Source: Flavobacteriaceae bacterium (GTDB lineage: Bacteria > Bacteroidota > Bacteroidia > Flavobacteriales > Flavobacteriaceae). Taken from it: DNA of 64,000 nt. The notes under the pieces were generated by a model. That model was not told the DNA's origin. It did not search any database and saw only the letters and a list, made by a program, of their open reading frames with translations. A program made the translations under genes and the position numbers. This document shows positions 50,917-60,675 of this stretch, one piece after another. Positions within the stretch are counted from its first letter, which is position 1; every line of letters begins with the position of its first letter. The stretch lies in the NCBI GenBank assembly GCA_018401115.1, contig JAGYKX010000003.1:40883-104882 (forward strand). Direction: 5' to 3'.

Positions 50917-51699
50917 TTAGTAAGTCACTAATTTAGCGTTTATTTCTTTGTCAATAGCATCCCAAAGGGCAATTCTAACAGCTAAAGCTTTTTGAGATAC
51001 TTCAGTAGCCTCTTGCCATTTTAAAGTGTCTTTTTCACAGAGTTCACTGACCATTTTTAAAGATAGTGGGCCATGCTCACCACCATCTATTTCAATATGT
51101 CTATTGAGATAGTACATAAACCTCGGATAATTAGTGGCATTTTTTTTTGCGGCCTTCCCTACAATTTCTATAAACATGTCCGGTATAAGGTCTTCTCTCC
51201 CAAAAGTAAATGCAGCAGCAACCAGGTGTGGTTTTCCAGTCGCTATAGTTTCAAAAGTAAAGCTTAAAAAATCTTTTACTGCAGGGTGTAAAGGCGCTTT
51301 ATGAATAGCCTCAATTACAGTCACATCATTTTTTAAAAGACTTAGAAAATTATTAACTCCATCTGTATTCGCCCCTACCTCTTCCATGGCGTCTAAATAC
51401 ATTTGATAATGACTAATTGGGGTTCCATTAACGTCTATATCGCTTTCTTCCCCCATCACAATTTCATTGATAAATCTAGAAAGTGTAGGGTTTTTGGGGG
51501 CCATCCAAGGAAGGCTCACACAAGTAAGTTGTTGTTGCAGTGATTTTAATAAAGACATAAAATCCCATACAGCGTATACGTGTAACTCCATGAAAACAGC
51601 CACATCTTTAAGGCTATTTAAAGATTGGTACAAAGGGTGTTCTTGTAAAGTATGGCGTAAAGGTTGAATGGCTTTTTCAAGCGTTTGGATCTCTTTCAT
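50917..51699 (-). CDS. DUF3050 family protein (haem oxygenase-like fold)
   Basis: 260 residues, all helical, no signal. Conserved features are HPLYQSL, VFMELHVYAVWDFMSLLKSLQQ (early E/H), FINEIVMGEESD and YYLNRHIEIDGGEHGPLS (late R-H-x2-D/H). These histidine, glutamate and aspartate positions resemble a metal-binding set of the haem-oxygenase-like diiron families; this is inferred from spacing. Function unknown. It lies 11 bases before the GH130 gene in transcription order. Confidence 0.8.
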   Translation of the reverse strand: MKEIQTLEKAIQPLRHTLQEHPLYQSLNSLKDVAVFMELHVYAVWDFMSLLKSLQQQLTCVSLPWMAPKNPTLSRFINEIVMGEESDIDVNGTPISHYQMYLDAMEEVGANTDGVNNFLSLLKNDVTVIEAIHKAPLHPAVKDFLSFTFETIATGKPHLVAAAFTFGREDLIPDMFIEIVGKAAKKNATNYPRFMYYLNRHIEIDGGEHGPLSLKMVSELCEKDTLKWQEATEVSQKALAVRIALWDAIDKEINAKLVTY

Positions 51700-51715
51700 A
51701 AGAATTTTTATAGCC

Positions 51716-52156
51716 CTACAAAGATAAACTCTTTAACCATTTCTCTAAAATTATCGCTACACTTTTGTCTGTATTTTCTTGTGAAGGAATTTCTTTACCA
51801 TTAAATAGGATCATACCCATATAGGACTGAGAGAGGTTTTGATACAATGTAGGTTTTATTTTCCTATAAGACTCCCTTAATAATCTTTTAATCCTGTTGC
51901 GATCTACCGCTTTTTTAAAGTGTCTTTTAGAGACACTAAAAGCACACTGCATAGGAACAGTACTGTTCGGGTTATTCACAAAAACCAACCTTAAAGGGTA
52001 TGCACTAATAGCTTTCCCTTCTGAAAATAAGTACTCAATAGATTTGGCGCTTTTTAAGCGTTCTTTTTGTCCTAGAGAAAAACGCCCCGAAAGATATTTT
52101 TGGGGCGTTTCTGTTGGTTGATTTTTCTTTAAACCTGCGGTATCTTGATCTGACAC
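51716..52156 (-). CDS. rnpA: ribonuclease P protein component
   Basis: About 146 residues. RLKSAKSIEYLFSEGKA is the family's N-terminal helix, and RNRIKRLLRESYRKIKP is the RNR signature that binds RNase P RNA. The frame begins at a GTG (52156) and has about 25 residues before the usual domain start; no internal ATG offers a better start. rpmH, commonly adjacent to rnpA, is not here. It is downstream of the protease pair. Confidence 0.93.
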   Translation of the reverse strand: MSDQDTAGLKKNQPTETPQKYLSGRFSLGQKERLKSAKSIEYLFSEGKAISAYPLRLVFVNNPNSTVPMQCAFSVSKRHFKKAVDRNRIKRLLRESYRKIKPTLYQNLSQSYMGMILFNGKEIPSQENTDKSVAIILEKWLKSLSL

Positions 52157-52200
52157 TTTTATTTGTTTTTAGGGCCTAATAAGCTGTTTCAATATACCAA

Positions 52201-54066
52201 CTATTTCTCTGCGGATTGGACTGAGTTATTGTCCAAATCAGTATCGGCCATAAGGCCAGATGGATCAATTTGAATCGCTTTAATGCTCTGATAAGGCTTA
52301 GAAATATTAAACTCATAGCTTGGATAAGCCCAAGCCCAGTTAGGCAATACTGTTCTTTGGATTTCAGGATAAGGATTCTTTTTTCCGCCTCGCATCATCC
52401 TAAGGGGCACATAAAAAGTTTCTTGACTCCCATCCTGGTACACCACTAAAATATCTAGAGGCATAGGCATTAAACCCTTTCTCTCTAAGACTACTGTGGT
52501 GTTTTCAAGGTCTGCCGCAACAACCTCTTGAATGGCGTAATCTATGGTATTGGTGGTTTGTGTCCAATCCATTAAATACCAGTCTAACTGAAGCCTAGAC
52601 ACTTTTTCTGCGGTTCTTTTAATGTCGTTTGGCGTTGGGTGCTTGAATTTAAAGTCTGTATAGTATTTTTTAAGGGTTTCCATCAGTTTGTCTTGGCCAA
52701 TGATATAACCCAATTGTGACAAGAAAATAGACCCTTTCGAATAAGCGGCAATACTATAGGCGCTATTAAATTCGTATCGGTCTGAATGGGTGGTTTGAGG
52801 CTGTTCTTTTCCAGACTTTACTAAATATTGATAGCCTCTATAACTCCCTGAAAAAGGATTTTCAGCAGGATTTTCTCTGATTTCTTGCATGAATAAACTC
52901 GAGATAAAAGAGGTGAATCCTTCGTCCATCCAAGAGTGCTTGGCTTCATTGGTAGCTAAAATATGTTGGAACCATGAGTGGGCCATTTCATGCGCCATTA
53001 CTCCTATTAAAGAGTTTAATTTACGCTCTCCTGTAATTAGGGTACTCATGGCGTATTCCATTCCGCCGTCTCCTCCTTGGATTACACTGTATTGCTCATA
53101 AGGATAGGGACCTACATTTTTGCTAAAAAATTCCATGGCTTGTGCTGTTTTTGGCTGTAAAGCCTTCCAGTTTTCTGCCAATTCAGGCTTGTTTTTATAC
53201 AAGAAATGAAGGGTTGGTCCATTTTCCATTTCAAGGACGTCATGAGTGTACTCTGGGTCTGCTGCCCACATAAAGTCGTGCACCATAGGCGCTTTAAAAT
53301 GCCAGCTTAAGGTATTTCCTTTTTGCTTTTTAACCTTTGTTCCAGGGGCCTCATATCCGTGTCCAATTTCCTGAGGGTTTTGTAAATAGCCTGTTCCGCC
53401 AATGGTATAGTTTTTATCTAAAGTAATGGTTACGTCGTAGTCTCCCCAAACGCCGTGAAATTCTCTTGCAATATAAGGATCTGCGTGCCAGCCCTCAAAA
53501 TCGTATTCTGCCATTTTAGGATACCACTGAGACATAGATAAAGCCACTCCTTCTGAGCTGTTTCTCCCAGAACGTCTAATTTGTAGTGGCACCTGACCTT
53601 TAAACTCTAAACTAAATACTGCAGTAGCTCCAGGCGTGATCGGTTCTGCAAGAATGGCTTGCAATACTGTTCCATCTACTGTAAAGTTTATAGGTTTTCC
53701 ATTTTGGAGTAAGTTTTTTACCTCTAAAAACCCAATTTCATTTGGGCCTAAAGGGCTAATTCTGCTTTTTTTGTCCTCCATCATTCTTCCGTCTGGATCT
53801 GAAATACTGCTCAATCGTGCATCCATTTCTGATCCGGGTTGAAAAGCATTGAAATAAAGGTGATAAAACACCTGATTCAATGCGTCTGGTGAGTTGTTTG
53901 TATAAGAGATTTTTTGGGTTCCCTGATATTGAAACGTATTTACGTCCATGGTAACATCCATGGTATAATTGGCTTCTTGTTGCCAGTAAGCGGTGTTTTG
54001 AGCCGTTGCGGCAACAGAAAGTGCTAAGGCGAATAATGCCACGACACGTTTAGCGAATAAAATCAT
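52201..54066 (-). CDS. M1 family metallopeptidase (aminopeptidase N-like), secreted
   Basis: 621 residues with a signal peptide (ALSVAATAQ). The exopeptidase motif is GGMEYAM (334-340) and the zinc site is HEMAHSW (359-365) with the downstream glutamate in MDEGFTSF (Glu382). It removes N-terminal residues from peptides. There is no T9SS tail, so periplasmic or membrane-associated action is likely. Its start overlaps the S8 gene's end by 17 bases, so they are coupled. Confidence 0.93.
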   Translation of the reverse strand: MILFAKRVVALFALALSVAATAQNTAYWQQEANYTMDVTMDVNTFQYQGTQKISYTNNSPDALNQVFYHLYFNAFQPGSEMDARLSSISDPDGRMMEDKKSRISPLGPNEIGFLEVKNLLQNGKPINFTVDGTVLQAILAEPITPGATAVFSLEFKGQVPLQIRRSGRNSSEGVALSMSQWYPKMAEYDFEGWHADPYIAREFHGVWGDYDVTITLDKNYTIGGTGYLQNPQEIGHGYEAPGTKVKKQKGNTLSWHFKAPMVHDFMWAADPEYTHDVLEMENGPTLHFLYKNKPELAENWKALQPKTAQAMEFFSKNVGPYPYEQYSVIQGGDGGMEYAMSTLITGERKLNSLIGVMAHEMAHSWFQHILATNEAKHSWMDEGFTSFISSLFMQEIRENPAENPFSGSYRGYQYLVKSGKEQPQTTHSDRYEFNSAYSIAAYSKGSIFLSQLGYIIGQDKLMETLKKYYTDFKFKHPTPNDIKRTAEKVSRLQLDWYLMDWTQTTNTIDYAIQEVVAADLENTTVVLERKGLMPMPLDILVVYQDGSQETFYVPLRMMRGGKKNPYPEIQRTVLPNWAWAYPSYEFNISKPYQSIKAIQIDPSGLMADTDLDNNSVQSAEK

Positions 54067-55792
54067 ATTTGTTTAAATTAAATTTTTTGTCTTGTATTTG
54101 TTTGGCTAAAATTAAAGCATTGTAAGCATTTATTATCCTTCCTGAGACAGAAAGACTGCTAAAGGGAACCTTTTTGTCTGGATCTGAAGGTGAAATTACT
54201 GGAATTTCTGAGCGCACTCCAGAAAGCATGAGTATTTTTTTAATCTCTGCCGCTTGCAGATTTGGATAGATAGACCAAACAAGGGCGGCAACGCCGGCTG
54301 CGCCGGGGGCCGCCATGGAGGTGCCATCTTGGAAGTCGTATAATCCCCCTGGCATGGTAGAATAAATGGCTCCTCCAGGCGCAAAGACGTCTACATTTAT
54401 TTTTCCATAATTAGAAAAATCCGCCACTAAATTTTCCCCCAACTCGCTTGTTAAGGCCCCTACTGTGAGTACATTATTAGCTATTTCTGGACCGTTGTTA
54501 ATTTGATCGTTGGGAAAATTTGGATGGCTAGGATGGTCTAGATTTTCCCCTTCATTTCCTGCTGCATGAACGATTAAGACGTCTTTAGATGCCGCGTATT
54601 TTATTGCCTCGTAGACCCATTCCACATTTGGAGAATAGGATTTCCCAAAACTTGCGTTGATGATTTTTGCTCCATTGTCTACCGCATAACGAATTCCTAA
54701 AGCAATGTCTTTGTCGTATTCATCTCCATTAGGTACTGCTCTTAAGGCCATAATTTTTACTTGAGCAGCAGCACCATTTATACCCAATCCATTGTCTCTT
54801 TGTGCCCCAATAATTCCGGCAACATGGGTTCCGTGACTTTCTTCCGGAAGCCTATTTTTAGGATTTCCATTGCCATAGGGAACGTCTAAAATATCGTATG
54901 GATTGTCTCCTACAACAGCCCTTCCATCAAAGTTTTTATTGAGGTTAAAGTCTGCTAGTTCACTAAAATGAGTCACTCCAGCATGGAGCTCTTTAAGCAC
55001 TTGCGGAATACTATCTGCAAAAGAAAACATTTGCTTTAGCACCCCTATTTTCTGCTGCAGCATAATGCTATTGGTTTCAAAATTTTCAAGATCTGCAAGG
55101 TAGTAACGGTCTTTACCAAGCGCCTTTTTAACGTCGGCATCGGCGGTTTCTACCGCCATTAAAATTTGTCTGTATTGGTTCTTGTCTTGAAGCGCCTTGG
55201 GAAGTGCTTTTTCTAATTCTTTTTGTGCGCGCTCTTGAAGGACAGTGTCCCCTAGTTTTAATGCGACAATTCGCGTTACCTCTACTTGTTCATGGTAAGA
55301 TTCCCCTAGAAAATTATAACCGTGTAGGTCATCTGTGTAGCCATTTTTGTCGTCGTCAATTTCATTGGCCGCGATTTCTTTTTCGTTGATCCAAAGTTGG
55401 TCTTTTAAGTCTTCATGCAAGAGGTCAATCCCAGAATCTAACACAGCCACGGTAATGCTATTAGACTTGAGGCCATTGTCTTTAATGTAGGCATAGGCTT
55501 TTTCCAAACCCATTCCTGGAATACTGTCGGTATAAGGATCCTTGTGGGGCCATTGTTTTTTCTCTTCTAGGCTCAGGGCTGTTTTTTTGCCAGTAAGTAC
55601 AGGGGTTTCCACCACAAAAGAGGGTGGCAAAGCTTTACAACTGGCGAGTAAAAACAACAGCAGTAAAGGCTTAAAAAAACCGCCACATATTGACCTGTGT
55701 AGGGCAACATATTTCGTTTTTAGGTCCGCATGTTTTGTGGGTAGGGCTACATATTTTGTGGGTATGGATGTGTATTTCGTATGTGTGCTCAT
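54050..55792 (-). CDS. S8 subtilisin-like serine protease lipoprotein with repeat-encoded N-terminus
   Basis: 580 residues. The catalytic triad is Asp119 (AVLDSGID), His320 (SHGTHVAG) and Ser492 (GTSMAAP). About 200 residues separate Asp and His, an insertion typical of Bacteroidota S8 proteins. A lipobox LASC (Cys52) marks it as a lipoprotein, but the n-region is unusually long (about 40 residues). Residues 5-32 are four heptapeptides of type TKYVALP, from the 21-bp minisatellite. No other start codon lies between the repeats and the hydrophobic core, so the repeats are probably translated. The gene overlaps the M1 gene by 17 bases. Confidence 0.92.
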   Translation of the reverse strand: MSTHTKYTSIPTKYVALPTKHADLKTKYVALHRSICGGFFKPLLLLFLLASCKALPPSFVVETPVLTGKKTALSLEEKKQWPHKDPYTDSIPGMGLEKAYAYIKDNGLKSNSITVAVLDSGIDLLHEDLKDQLWINEKEIAANEIDDDKNGYTDDLHGYNFLGESYHEQVEVTRIVALKLGDTVLQERAQKELEKALPKALQDKNQYRQILMAVETADADVKKALGKDRYYLADLENFETNSIMLQQKIGVLKQMFSFADSIPQVLKELHAGVTHFSELADFNLNKNFDGRAVVGDNPYDILDVPYGNGNPKNRLPEESHGTHVAGIIGAQRDNGLGINGAAAQVKIMALRAVPNGDEYDKDIALGIRYAVDNGAKIINASFGKSYSPNVEWVYEAIKYAASKDVLIVHAAGNEGENLDHPSHPNFPNDQINNGPEIANNVLTVGALTSELGENLVADFSNYGKINVDVFAPGGAIYSTMPGGLYDFQDGTSMAAPGAAGVAALVWSIYPNLQAAEIKKILMLSGVRSEIPVISPSDPDKKVPFSSLSVSGRIINAYNALILAKQIQDKKFNLNKYDFIR

Positions 55793-55863
55793 ATATTTTT
55801 TGTGTAGGGTTGTATATAGCGTGTATATGCTTGTTTATTTTGTGCGTAAAGTCTTATATAGTT
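55696..55863. repeat. minisatellite: eight 21-bp units spanning the S8 start
   Basis: Eight consecutive 21-base units in perfect register, for example TGGGTAGGGCTACATATTTTG (plus strand) with variants; consensus about TGNGTAGGGNTNTATATTTTG. Units 1-4 and part of unit 5 are inside the S8 coding region (heptapeptides on the minus strand); units 5-8 lie in the 5' leader. The frame stays open upstream of the ATG until a TAA in unit 7. Confidence 0.88.
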
Positions 55864-55874
55864 TAAATTATTTT

Positions 55875-55890
55875 TTCGCTTTAAAGCGAA
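55875..55890. promoter_or_regulatory. 16-bp perfect palindrome upstream of the S8 gene
   Basis: TTCGCTTTAAAGCGAA lies just beyond the minisatellite, between the MBL gene stop and the S8 start. It has a T-run only on the wrong side for a terminator in the S8 direction, so it may be an operator. Confidence 0.35.
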
Positions 55891-55944
55891 TATTATGTTC
55901 TTATAGAAACCACAGTCTCTATGGTCTTGATGTCTGTTTAAAGC

Positions 55945-56805
55945 CTAATTAAATAATTCTTCAAAAGTAAATACCTGATCTAATTGAACGCCTTTTTCTG
56001 TCTGTTTAACGGTAATTACCTCGTGGTGTGCGTCGTGCTCCAAAAACAAATAATATCCCTGGTTTGCTGCTAGATTTAAGAAATAGGACTTTTCCTCTAA
56101 GGTCAATAGTGGCCTGGTGTCATAGCCCATTACATAAGGTATGGGAATATGGCCTGTTGTGGGCAATAAATCTCCCATAAAGACCAATGTTTTTTCTTGG
56201 TATTGTATCATAGGAAGCATTTGTTTTTCCGTGTGACCGTCTGCATAAAACACTTCAAAATTAAAATCAGAAGCGCGCTCCACCACTTGAGTATTGTCCC
56301 TTAGAAACCGCAGTTGTCCCGCTTCTTTTATGGGGTGTAAATTTTCTTTTAAAAAAGAGGCTTTTTCTCTGGCGTTTGGTTTTGTAGCCCATTTCCAATG
56401 ATTTTTATTAGTCCAAAAATGAGCGTTTTTAAAAGCCATTTCATAGCCAGAACGGTCTTTATTCCACTGCACCGCACCCCCCACATGATCAAAATGAAGG
56501 TGGGACAAAAAGACGTCTGTTACCTCATCCATTGAAAAACCTGCATTTTCAATAGAGTCCTTTAAGTTATAAGATCCCCAAGGACTGTAATACCCAAAGA
56601 ACTTATCGGATTGTTTCTGGCCCATTCCAGTGTCTATAAGCGTGAGCTTGTTGCCTTCTTCTATGAGTAAGCAACGGGCAGCAATATCGATGAGGTTATT
56701 GGCGTCTGCTGGATTGGTGCGTTGCCAAATCGTTTTAGGAACTACGCCAAACATACCGCCACCGTCTAATTTAAAATTACCTGCTTCTATTGGATGTAAA
56801 ACCAT
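55945..56805 (-). CDS. MBL-fold metallo-hydrolase
   Basis: 286 residues with the zinc motif HLHFDHVGG (H-x-H-x-D-H), LTLIDTGMG before it, and later ligands in ADGHTEKQM and MGDLLPTTGHIP. The overall shape resembles lactonase-like members (AHL lactonase/quorum-quenching type), but that is too broad for a substrate. It is transcribed in the direction of the S8/M1 pair with about 150 bases between, so a separate promoter for S8 is likely. Confidence 0.88.
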   Translation of the reverse strand: MVLHPIEAGNFKLDGGGMFGVVPKTIWQRTNPADANNLIDIAARCLLIEEGNKLTLIDTGMGQKQSDKFFGYYSPWGSYNLKDSIENAGFSMDEVTDVFLSHLHFDHVGGAVQWNKDRSGYEMAFKNAHFWTNKNHWKWATKPNAREKASFLKENLHPIKEAGQLRFLRDNTQVVERASDFNFEVFYADGHTEKQMLPMIQYQEKTLVFMGDLLPTTGHIPIPYVMGYDTRPLLTLEEKSYFLNLAANQGYYLFLEHDAHHEVITVKQTEKGVQLDQVFTFEELFN

Positions 56806-56960
56806 CGTTGCTATTTTTCTATCTTTGAGAGATAAATTTAATCAAAACCAAGCCTTTAAAAAGCCAAAAAAAGCTTAAATTCAAATTTTGGCAGCCAACA
56901 CTGTCCTATGGTAGTATCCGTATTATTATTAAAAGCTTTTATGAATAATGAGTTTTCCCT

Positions 56961-58784
56961 ATGATTGAACTTGCTGGTATAATTATTTTAGGTATTGTGG
57001 CCCAGTGGATGGCATGGCGATTAAAATTACCCGCTATCTTACCGCTTATTTTAATAGGTTTATTGGTAGGGCCTATTGCCACCTTTTATACCGCAGACGG
57101 CGCCAAACTTATTGAGCCTATATGGAATGGCACCAAAGGCTTGTTTCCTGGAGACGGCTTGTATTATTTTGTTTCCCTGGCCATTAGTATTATTCTTTTC
57201 GAAGGGGGTCTTACCTTAAAAAGATCCGAAATTGCTACGACAGGACCGGTAATTTCTAAACTCATTACCTTGGGTTCTACAGTGACATTTTTTGGCGCTG
57301 GAATTGCGTCTCATTTAATCTTTAGCTTGAGTTGGCCTATGGCCTTCTTATTTTCTGCTTTGATTATAGTCACTGGACCTACAGTGATTACCCCTATATT
57401 GAGAAACATCCCCCTTAAAAAGGAAGTTTCTGCTATTTTAAAATGGGAAGGGATACTCATAGATCCAATAGGTGCTTTGGTAGCGGTATTGGTGTACGAA
57501 TTCATCAGTGTAGAGGGCGGTCAAGCTTTTACTCAAACGGCACTAATTGCCTTTGGAAAAATATTACTTTTTGGATTTAGTTTTGGATTTACCTTTGCCC
57601 ACGCTTTAGTTTTTGTCATTAAAAAACGATTTATTCCTCACTACTTACTAAACGTAGCCTCATTGTCTATGGTGTTATTGGTCTTTGTTGCCTCTGACTT
57701 ATTTGCCCATGAATCAGGTCTTTTGGCTGTAGTTGTTATGGGAATGGTTATGGGAAATATAAACCTACCCAACCTCAAGGAGCTGTTGTATTTCAAAGAG
57801 TCTTTAAGCGTACTGCTCATCTCTATTCTCTTTATACTATTGGCTGCAAACATTAATATAGACCAATTAATGCTGCTTTACGATTGGCGCACCGCTATGT
57901 TGTTTGCCGCAATTATTTTAGTGGTACGTCCTTTAGGGGTCTTTTTGAGCAGTTCGGGATCTGGTTTACAATTTAAAGAGAAGTTGTTTATTGGTTGGGT
58001 TGGCCCTAGAGGTATTGTCGCAGCTGGTATTGCCTCTTTGTTTGGTTCTAAGTTAGTTGCTAGAGGAGAAGTTGGTGCAGAGTATATAACCCCTTTGGTC
58101 TTTATGATCGTATTGGGAACAGTTTTGTTAAATGCCACAACCGCTAGAATTGTGGCCAAATGGCTGGGGGTGTTTTTAAAGAAATCAGATGGAATTTTAA
58201 TGGTTGGCGCAGCGCCAGCATCTAGACTAATTGCTCAGTACCTTCAGGATAACAACCGTCATGTGGTGCTTATAGACAGTAACGAGAACAACATTAATGC
58301 CGCTAAAGAAAAAGGGATTGAAGCGCTTACAGCCAATATTTATTCGGATAATCTAGCAGACAATCTAGAGCTCAATGACGTGGGTTATTTAATGGCCCTT
58401 ACAGGAAATGCAGAGATTAATGATTTTGCCTTAAATAGGTTCACCGAACAGTTTGGTGAGAATGGGGCCTTTAGACTCATTCACGCTAATGAAAAGGGAA
58501 ATAAAGCCAATCAAAACAAGCAGCATTTATTTTCTAGTACTCACGATTATGTGGCTTTAGAAGAAACCGCTCGTTTGTTTCCACAGGTGTTAGAACTCAC
58601 TTTTAAAGACCAGTCCCACTATGAAAAAGTCATGCATCAAACGGCAAAAGCCCCTAATAGCATTCCGTTGTTTTTAAAAGACAAAGATGGAGATTTAAAA
58701 ATTATCCCTTCTTATGAGACACAATCCAATGAATCTAAAGAAGGCATGCGTCTAGTGTATTTAGGAAAACCCTTAGTCGTTTAA
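56961..58784 (+). CDS. CPA1-type Na+/H+ antiporter with C-terminal TrkA-N domain
   Basis: 607 residues. About 12-13 membrane helices (1-400) include FEGGLTLK and [12 protein letters not shown] (helix region of the proton/sodium site) and [19 protein letters not shown] Rossmann TrkA-N domain follows (about 407-535), where the usual GxGxxG is replaced by GAAPASR, then VLIDSNENN. The C-terminus (to 607) is polar. It probably exchanges sodium or potassium for protons with nucleotide control. Confidence 0.9.
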   Translation: MIELAGIIILGIVAQWMAWRLKLPAILPLILIGLLVGPIATFYTADGAKLIEPIWNGTKGLFPGDGLYYFVSLAISIILFEGGLTLKRSEIATTGPVISKLITLGSTVTFFGAGIASHLIFSLSWPMAFLFSALIIVTGPTVITPILRNIPLKKEVSAILKWEGILIDPIGALVAVLVYEFISVEGGQAFTQTALIAFGKILLFGFSFGFTFAHALVFVIKKRFIPHYLLNVASLSMVLLVFVASDLFAHESGLLAVVVMGMVMGNINLPNLKELLYFKESLSVLLISILFILLAANINIDQLMLLYDWRTAMLFAAIILVVRPLGVFLSSSGSGLQFKEKLFIGWVGPRGIVAAGIASLFGSKLVARGEVGAEYITPLVFMIVLGTVLLNATTARIVAKWLGVFLKKSDGILMVGAAPASRLIAQYLQDNNRHVVLIDSNENNINAAKEKGIEALTANIYSDNLADNLELNDVGYLMALTGNAEINDFALNRFTEQFGENGAFRLIHANEKGNKANQNKQHLFSSTHDYVALEETARLFPQVLELTFKDQSHYEKVMHQTAKAPNSIPLFLKDKDGDLKIIPSYETQSNESKEGMRLVYLGKPLVV

Positions 58785-60569
58785 TTTAAGAACCGCCATA
58801 AATGCTTCTTGTGGAATTTCTACGTTCCCCACTTGACGCATACGTTTCTTCCCTTTCTTTTGCTTTTCAAGGAGCTTTCTCTTTCGAGAAATATCTCCTC
58901 CATAACATTTAGCAGTAACATCTTTCCTGAGCGCCTTAATGGTTTCTCTGGAGATGATTTTAGCACCAATCGCTGCTTGGATGGGAATGTCGAATTGTTG
59001 TCGCGGTATAAGGGCCCTGAGTTTTTCACACATTTTCTTTCCAATAATTGGAGCAGTGTCTGCGTGAATAAGCGCAGAAAGCGCGTCTACTGGCTGAGCG
59101 TTTAATAAAATATCTACACGAACCAGTTTTGAAACCTTCATCCCTATTGGGGCATAGTCAAAAGAAGCATATCCCTTGGACACTGTTTTTAAACGGTCAT
59201 AGAAATCAAAGACAATCTCTGCCAAAGGCATGTCAAAAGTCAATTCTACCCTATCTGTGGTTAGGTACGTTTGGTTGGTAATAATTCCTCTTTTGTCAAT
59301 ACAAAGCGACATCACATTTCCAACATAATCAGACTTTGTAATGATCGTTGCCTTAATATAAGGTTCCTCTACGCGGTCTAAAGTAGACGGGTCAGGAAGG
59401 TCAGAAGGATTGTTTACAATAATAGGTGCTTCAGGATTTTTTCTAGTAAATGCGTGGTAACTCACGTTTGGAACCGTAGTAATTACGGTCATTTCAAATT
59501 CACGCTCCAAACGTTCTTGAATAATCTCCATGTGGAGCATTCCTAAAAAACCACATCTAAACCCAAAGCCTAAGGCCGCAGAACTCTCCGGAACAAAAAC
59601 CAGCGAAGCGTCGTTGAGTTGTAGTTTCTCCATAGAGGACCTAAGCTCTTCGTAATCTTCAGTATCTACTGGATAAATTCCAGCAAATACCATGGGTTTT
59701 ACGTCTTCAAATCCTGCAATAGGTTTTTGAGTAGGGTTTGCCGCGTCTGTGATGGTGTCTCCCACCTTTACTTCTTTGGCTTCTTTTATTCCTGTGATTA
59801 AATAGCCAACATCTCCAGCTTTAACTGACTGTTTTACTTGTTGTGTGAGTTTTAAAGTACCTACTTCATCTGCAAAATAATGCTTGCCCGTGGCGACGAA
59901 TTTTATTTTTTGTCCTTTTTTAATTTCACCATTAATCACCCTGAAATATGTTTCTACCCCTCTAAATGGGTTGTAAATAGAATCAAATATTAAGGCCTGC
60001 AACGGTTCGTCTACATTTCCAACAGGCGCTGGAACACGGTCAATAATTGCATCTAAGATAGCCTCTATACCCAAACCAGTTTTGGCCGATGCCGGAATGA
60101 CTTCCTCCGCTTTACAGCCCAATAAATCCACAATGTCGTCCGTAACCTCTTCAGGATTGGCAGAAGGTAAATCTACCTTGTTTAATACCGGAATAATTTC
60201 CAGATCGTTTTCTAGGGCCAGGTAAAGGTTAGAGATGGTTTGTGCTTGAATACTTTGTGCTGCGTCTACAATTAAAAGCGCTCCTTCACAGGCAGCAATA
60301 GATCTAGACACTTCGTATGAAAAATCTACATGGCCAGGAGTGTCTATTAAATTTAAGACATAGGTTTCTCCATTTCTGGTGTACTCCATTTGAATAGCGT
60401 GACTCTTAATGGTAATACCTCGCTCTCTTTCGAGATCCATACTGTCTAGCAGTTGGTTTTGTTTTTCTCTTTCTGTCACCGTTCCTGTAAAATCCAACAA
60501 ACGGTCTGCCAAGGTGCTTTTACCATGGTCAATGTGAGCGATAATACAGAAGTTTCGAATATTTTTCAT
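58773..60569 (-). CDS. lepA: elongation factor 4 (LepA)
   Basis: 598 residues from the ATG at 60569. The longer frame start at 60617 adds 16 unrelated residues. GTPase motifs are [37 protein letters not shown] and SAKTG; the LepA-specific C-terminus ends [20 protein letters not shown]. It back-translocates or rescues stalled ribosomes. Its 3' end overlaps that of the convergent antiporter gene by 12 bases. A -7 box TATATTTG is at 60592-60599. Confidence 0.97.
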   Translation of the reverse strand: MKNIRNFCIIAHIDHGKSTLADRLLDFTGTVTEREKQNQLLDSMDLERERGITIKSHAIQMEYTRNGETYVLNLIDTPGHVDFSYEVSRSIAACEGALLIVDAAQSIQAQTISNLYLALENDLEIIPVLNKVDLPSANPEEVTDDIVDLLGCKAEEVIPASAKTGLGIEAILDAIIDRVPAPVGNVDEPLQALIFDSIYNPFRGVETYFRVINGEIKKGQKIKFVATGKHYFADEVGTLKLTQQVKQSVKAGDVGYLITGIKEAKEVKVGDTITDAANPTQKPIAGFEDVKPMVFAGIYPVDTEDYEELRSSMEKLQLNDASLVFVPESSAALGFGFRCGFLGMLHMEIIQERLEREFEMTVITTVPNVSYHAFTRKNPEAPIIVNNPSDLPDPSTLDRVEEPYIKATIITKSDYVGNVMSLCIDKRGIITNQTYLTTDRVELTFDMPLAEIVFDFYDRLKTVSKGYASFDYAPIGMKVSKLVRVDILLNAQPVDALSALIHADTAPIIGKKMCEKLRALIPRQQFDIPIQAAIGAKIISRETIKALRKDVTAKCYGGDISRKRKLLEKQKKGKKRMRQVGNVEIPQEAFMAVLKLND

Positions 60570-60591
60570 GCGTATAGGGCCTATAAAGCTG

Positions 60592-60599
60592 CAAATATA
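60592..60599 (-). promoter_or_regulatory. -7 box of lepA
   Basis: TATATTTG on the minus strand, 22 bases before the ATG; a TTTG lies about 15 bases further upstream. Confidence 0.45.
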
Positions 60600-60621
60600 G
60601 GCTAAAAATACGTCCAAACCA

Positions 60622-60651
60622 TTGCCTTACAGCGCCACTTGCGTATCTTTG
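60622..60651 (+). promoter_or_regulatory. promoter of dusB
   Basis: TTG at 60622-60624, spacer of 19 bases, TATCTTTG at 60644-60651, matching the Bacteroidota consensus. The ATG follows 24 bases later. Confidence 0.6.
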
Positions 60652-60675
60652 CCTTATAATTTTAATCTGTGCATT

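Noticed and set aside
60622..60675. Upstream start for dusB
   Set aside because: That stretch holds the promoter and has no family similarity; the ATG at 60676 matches the family N-terminus.
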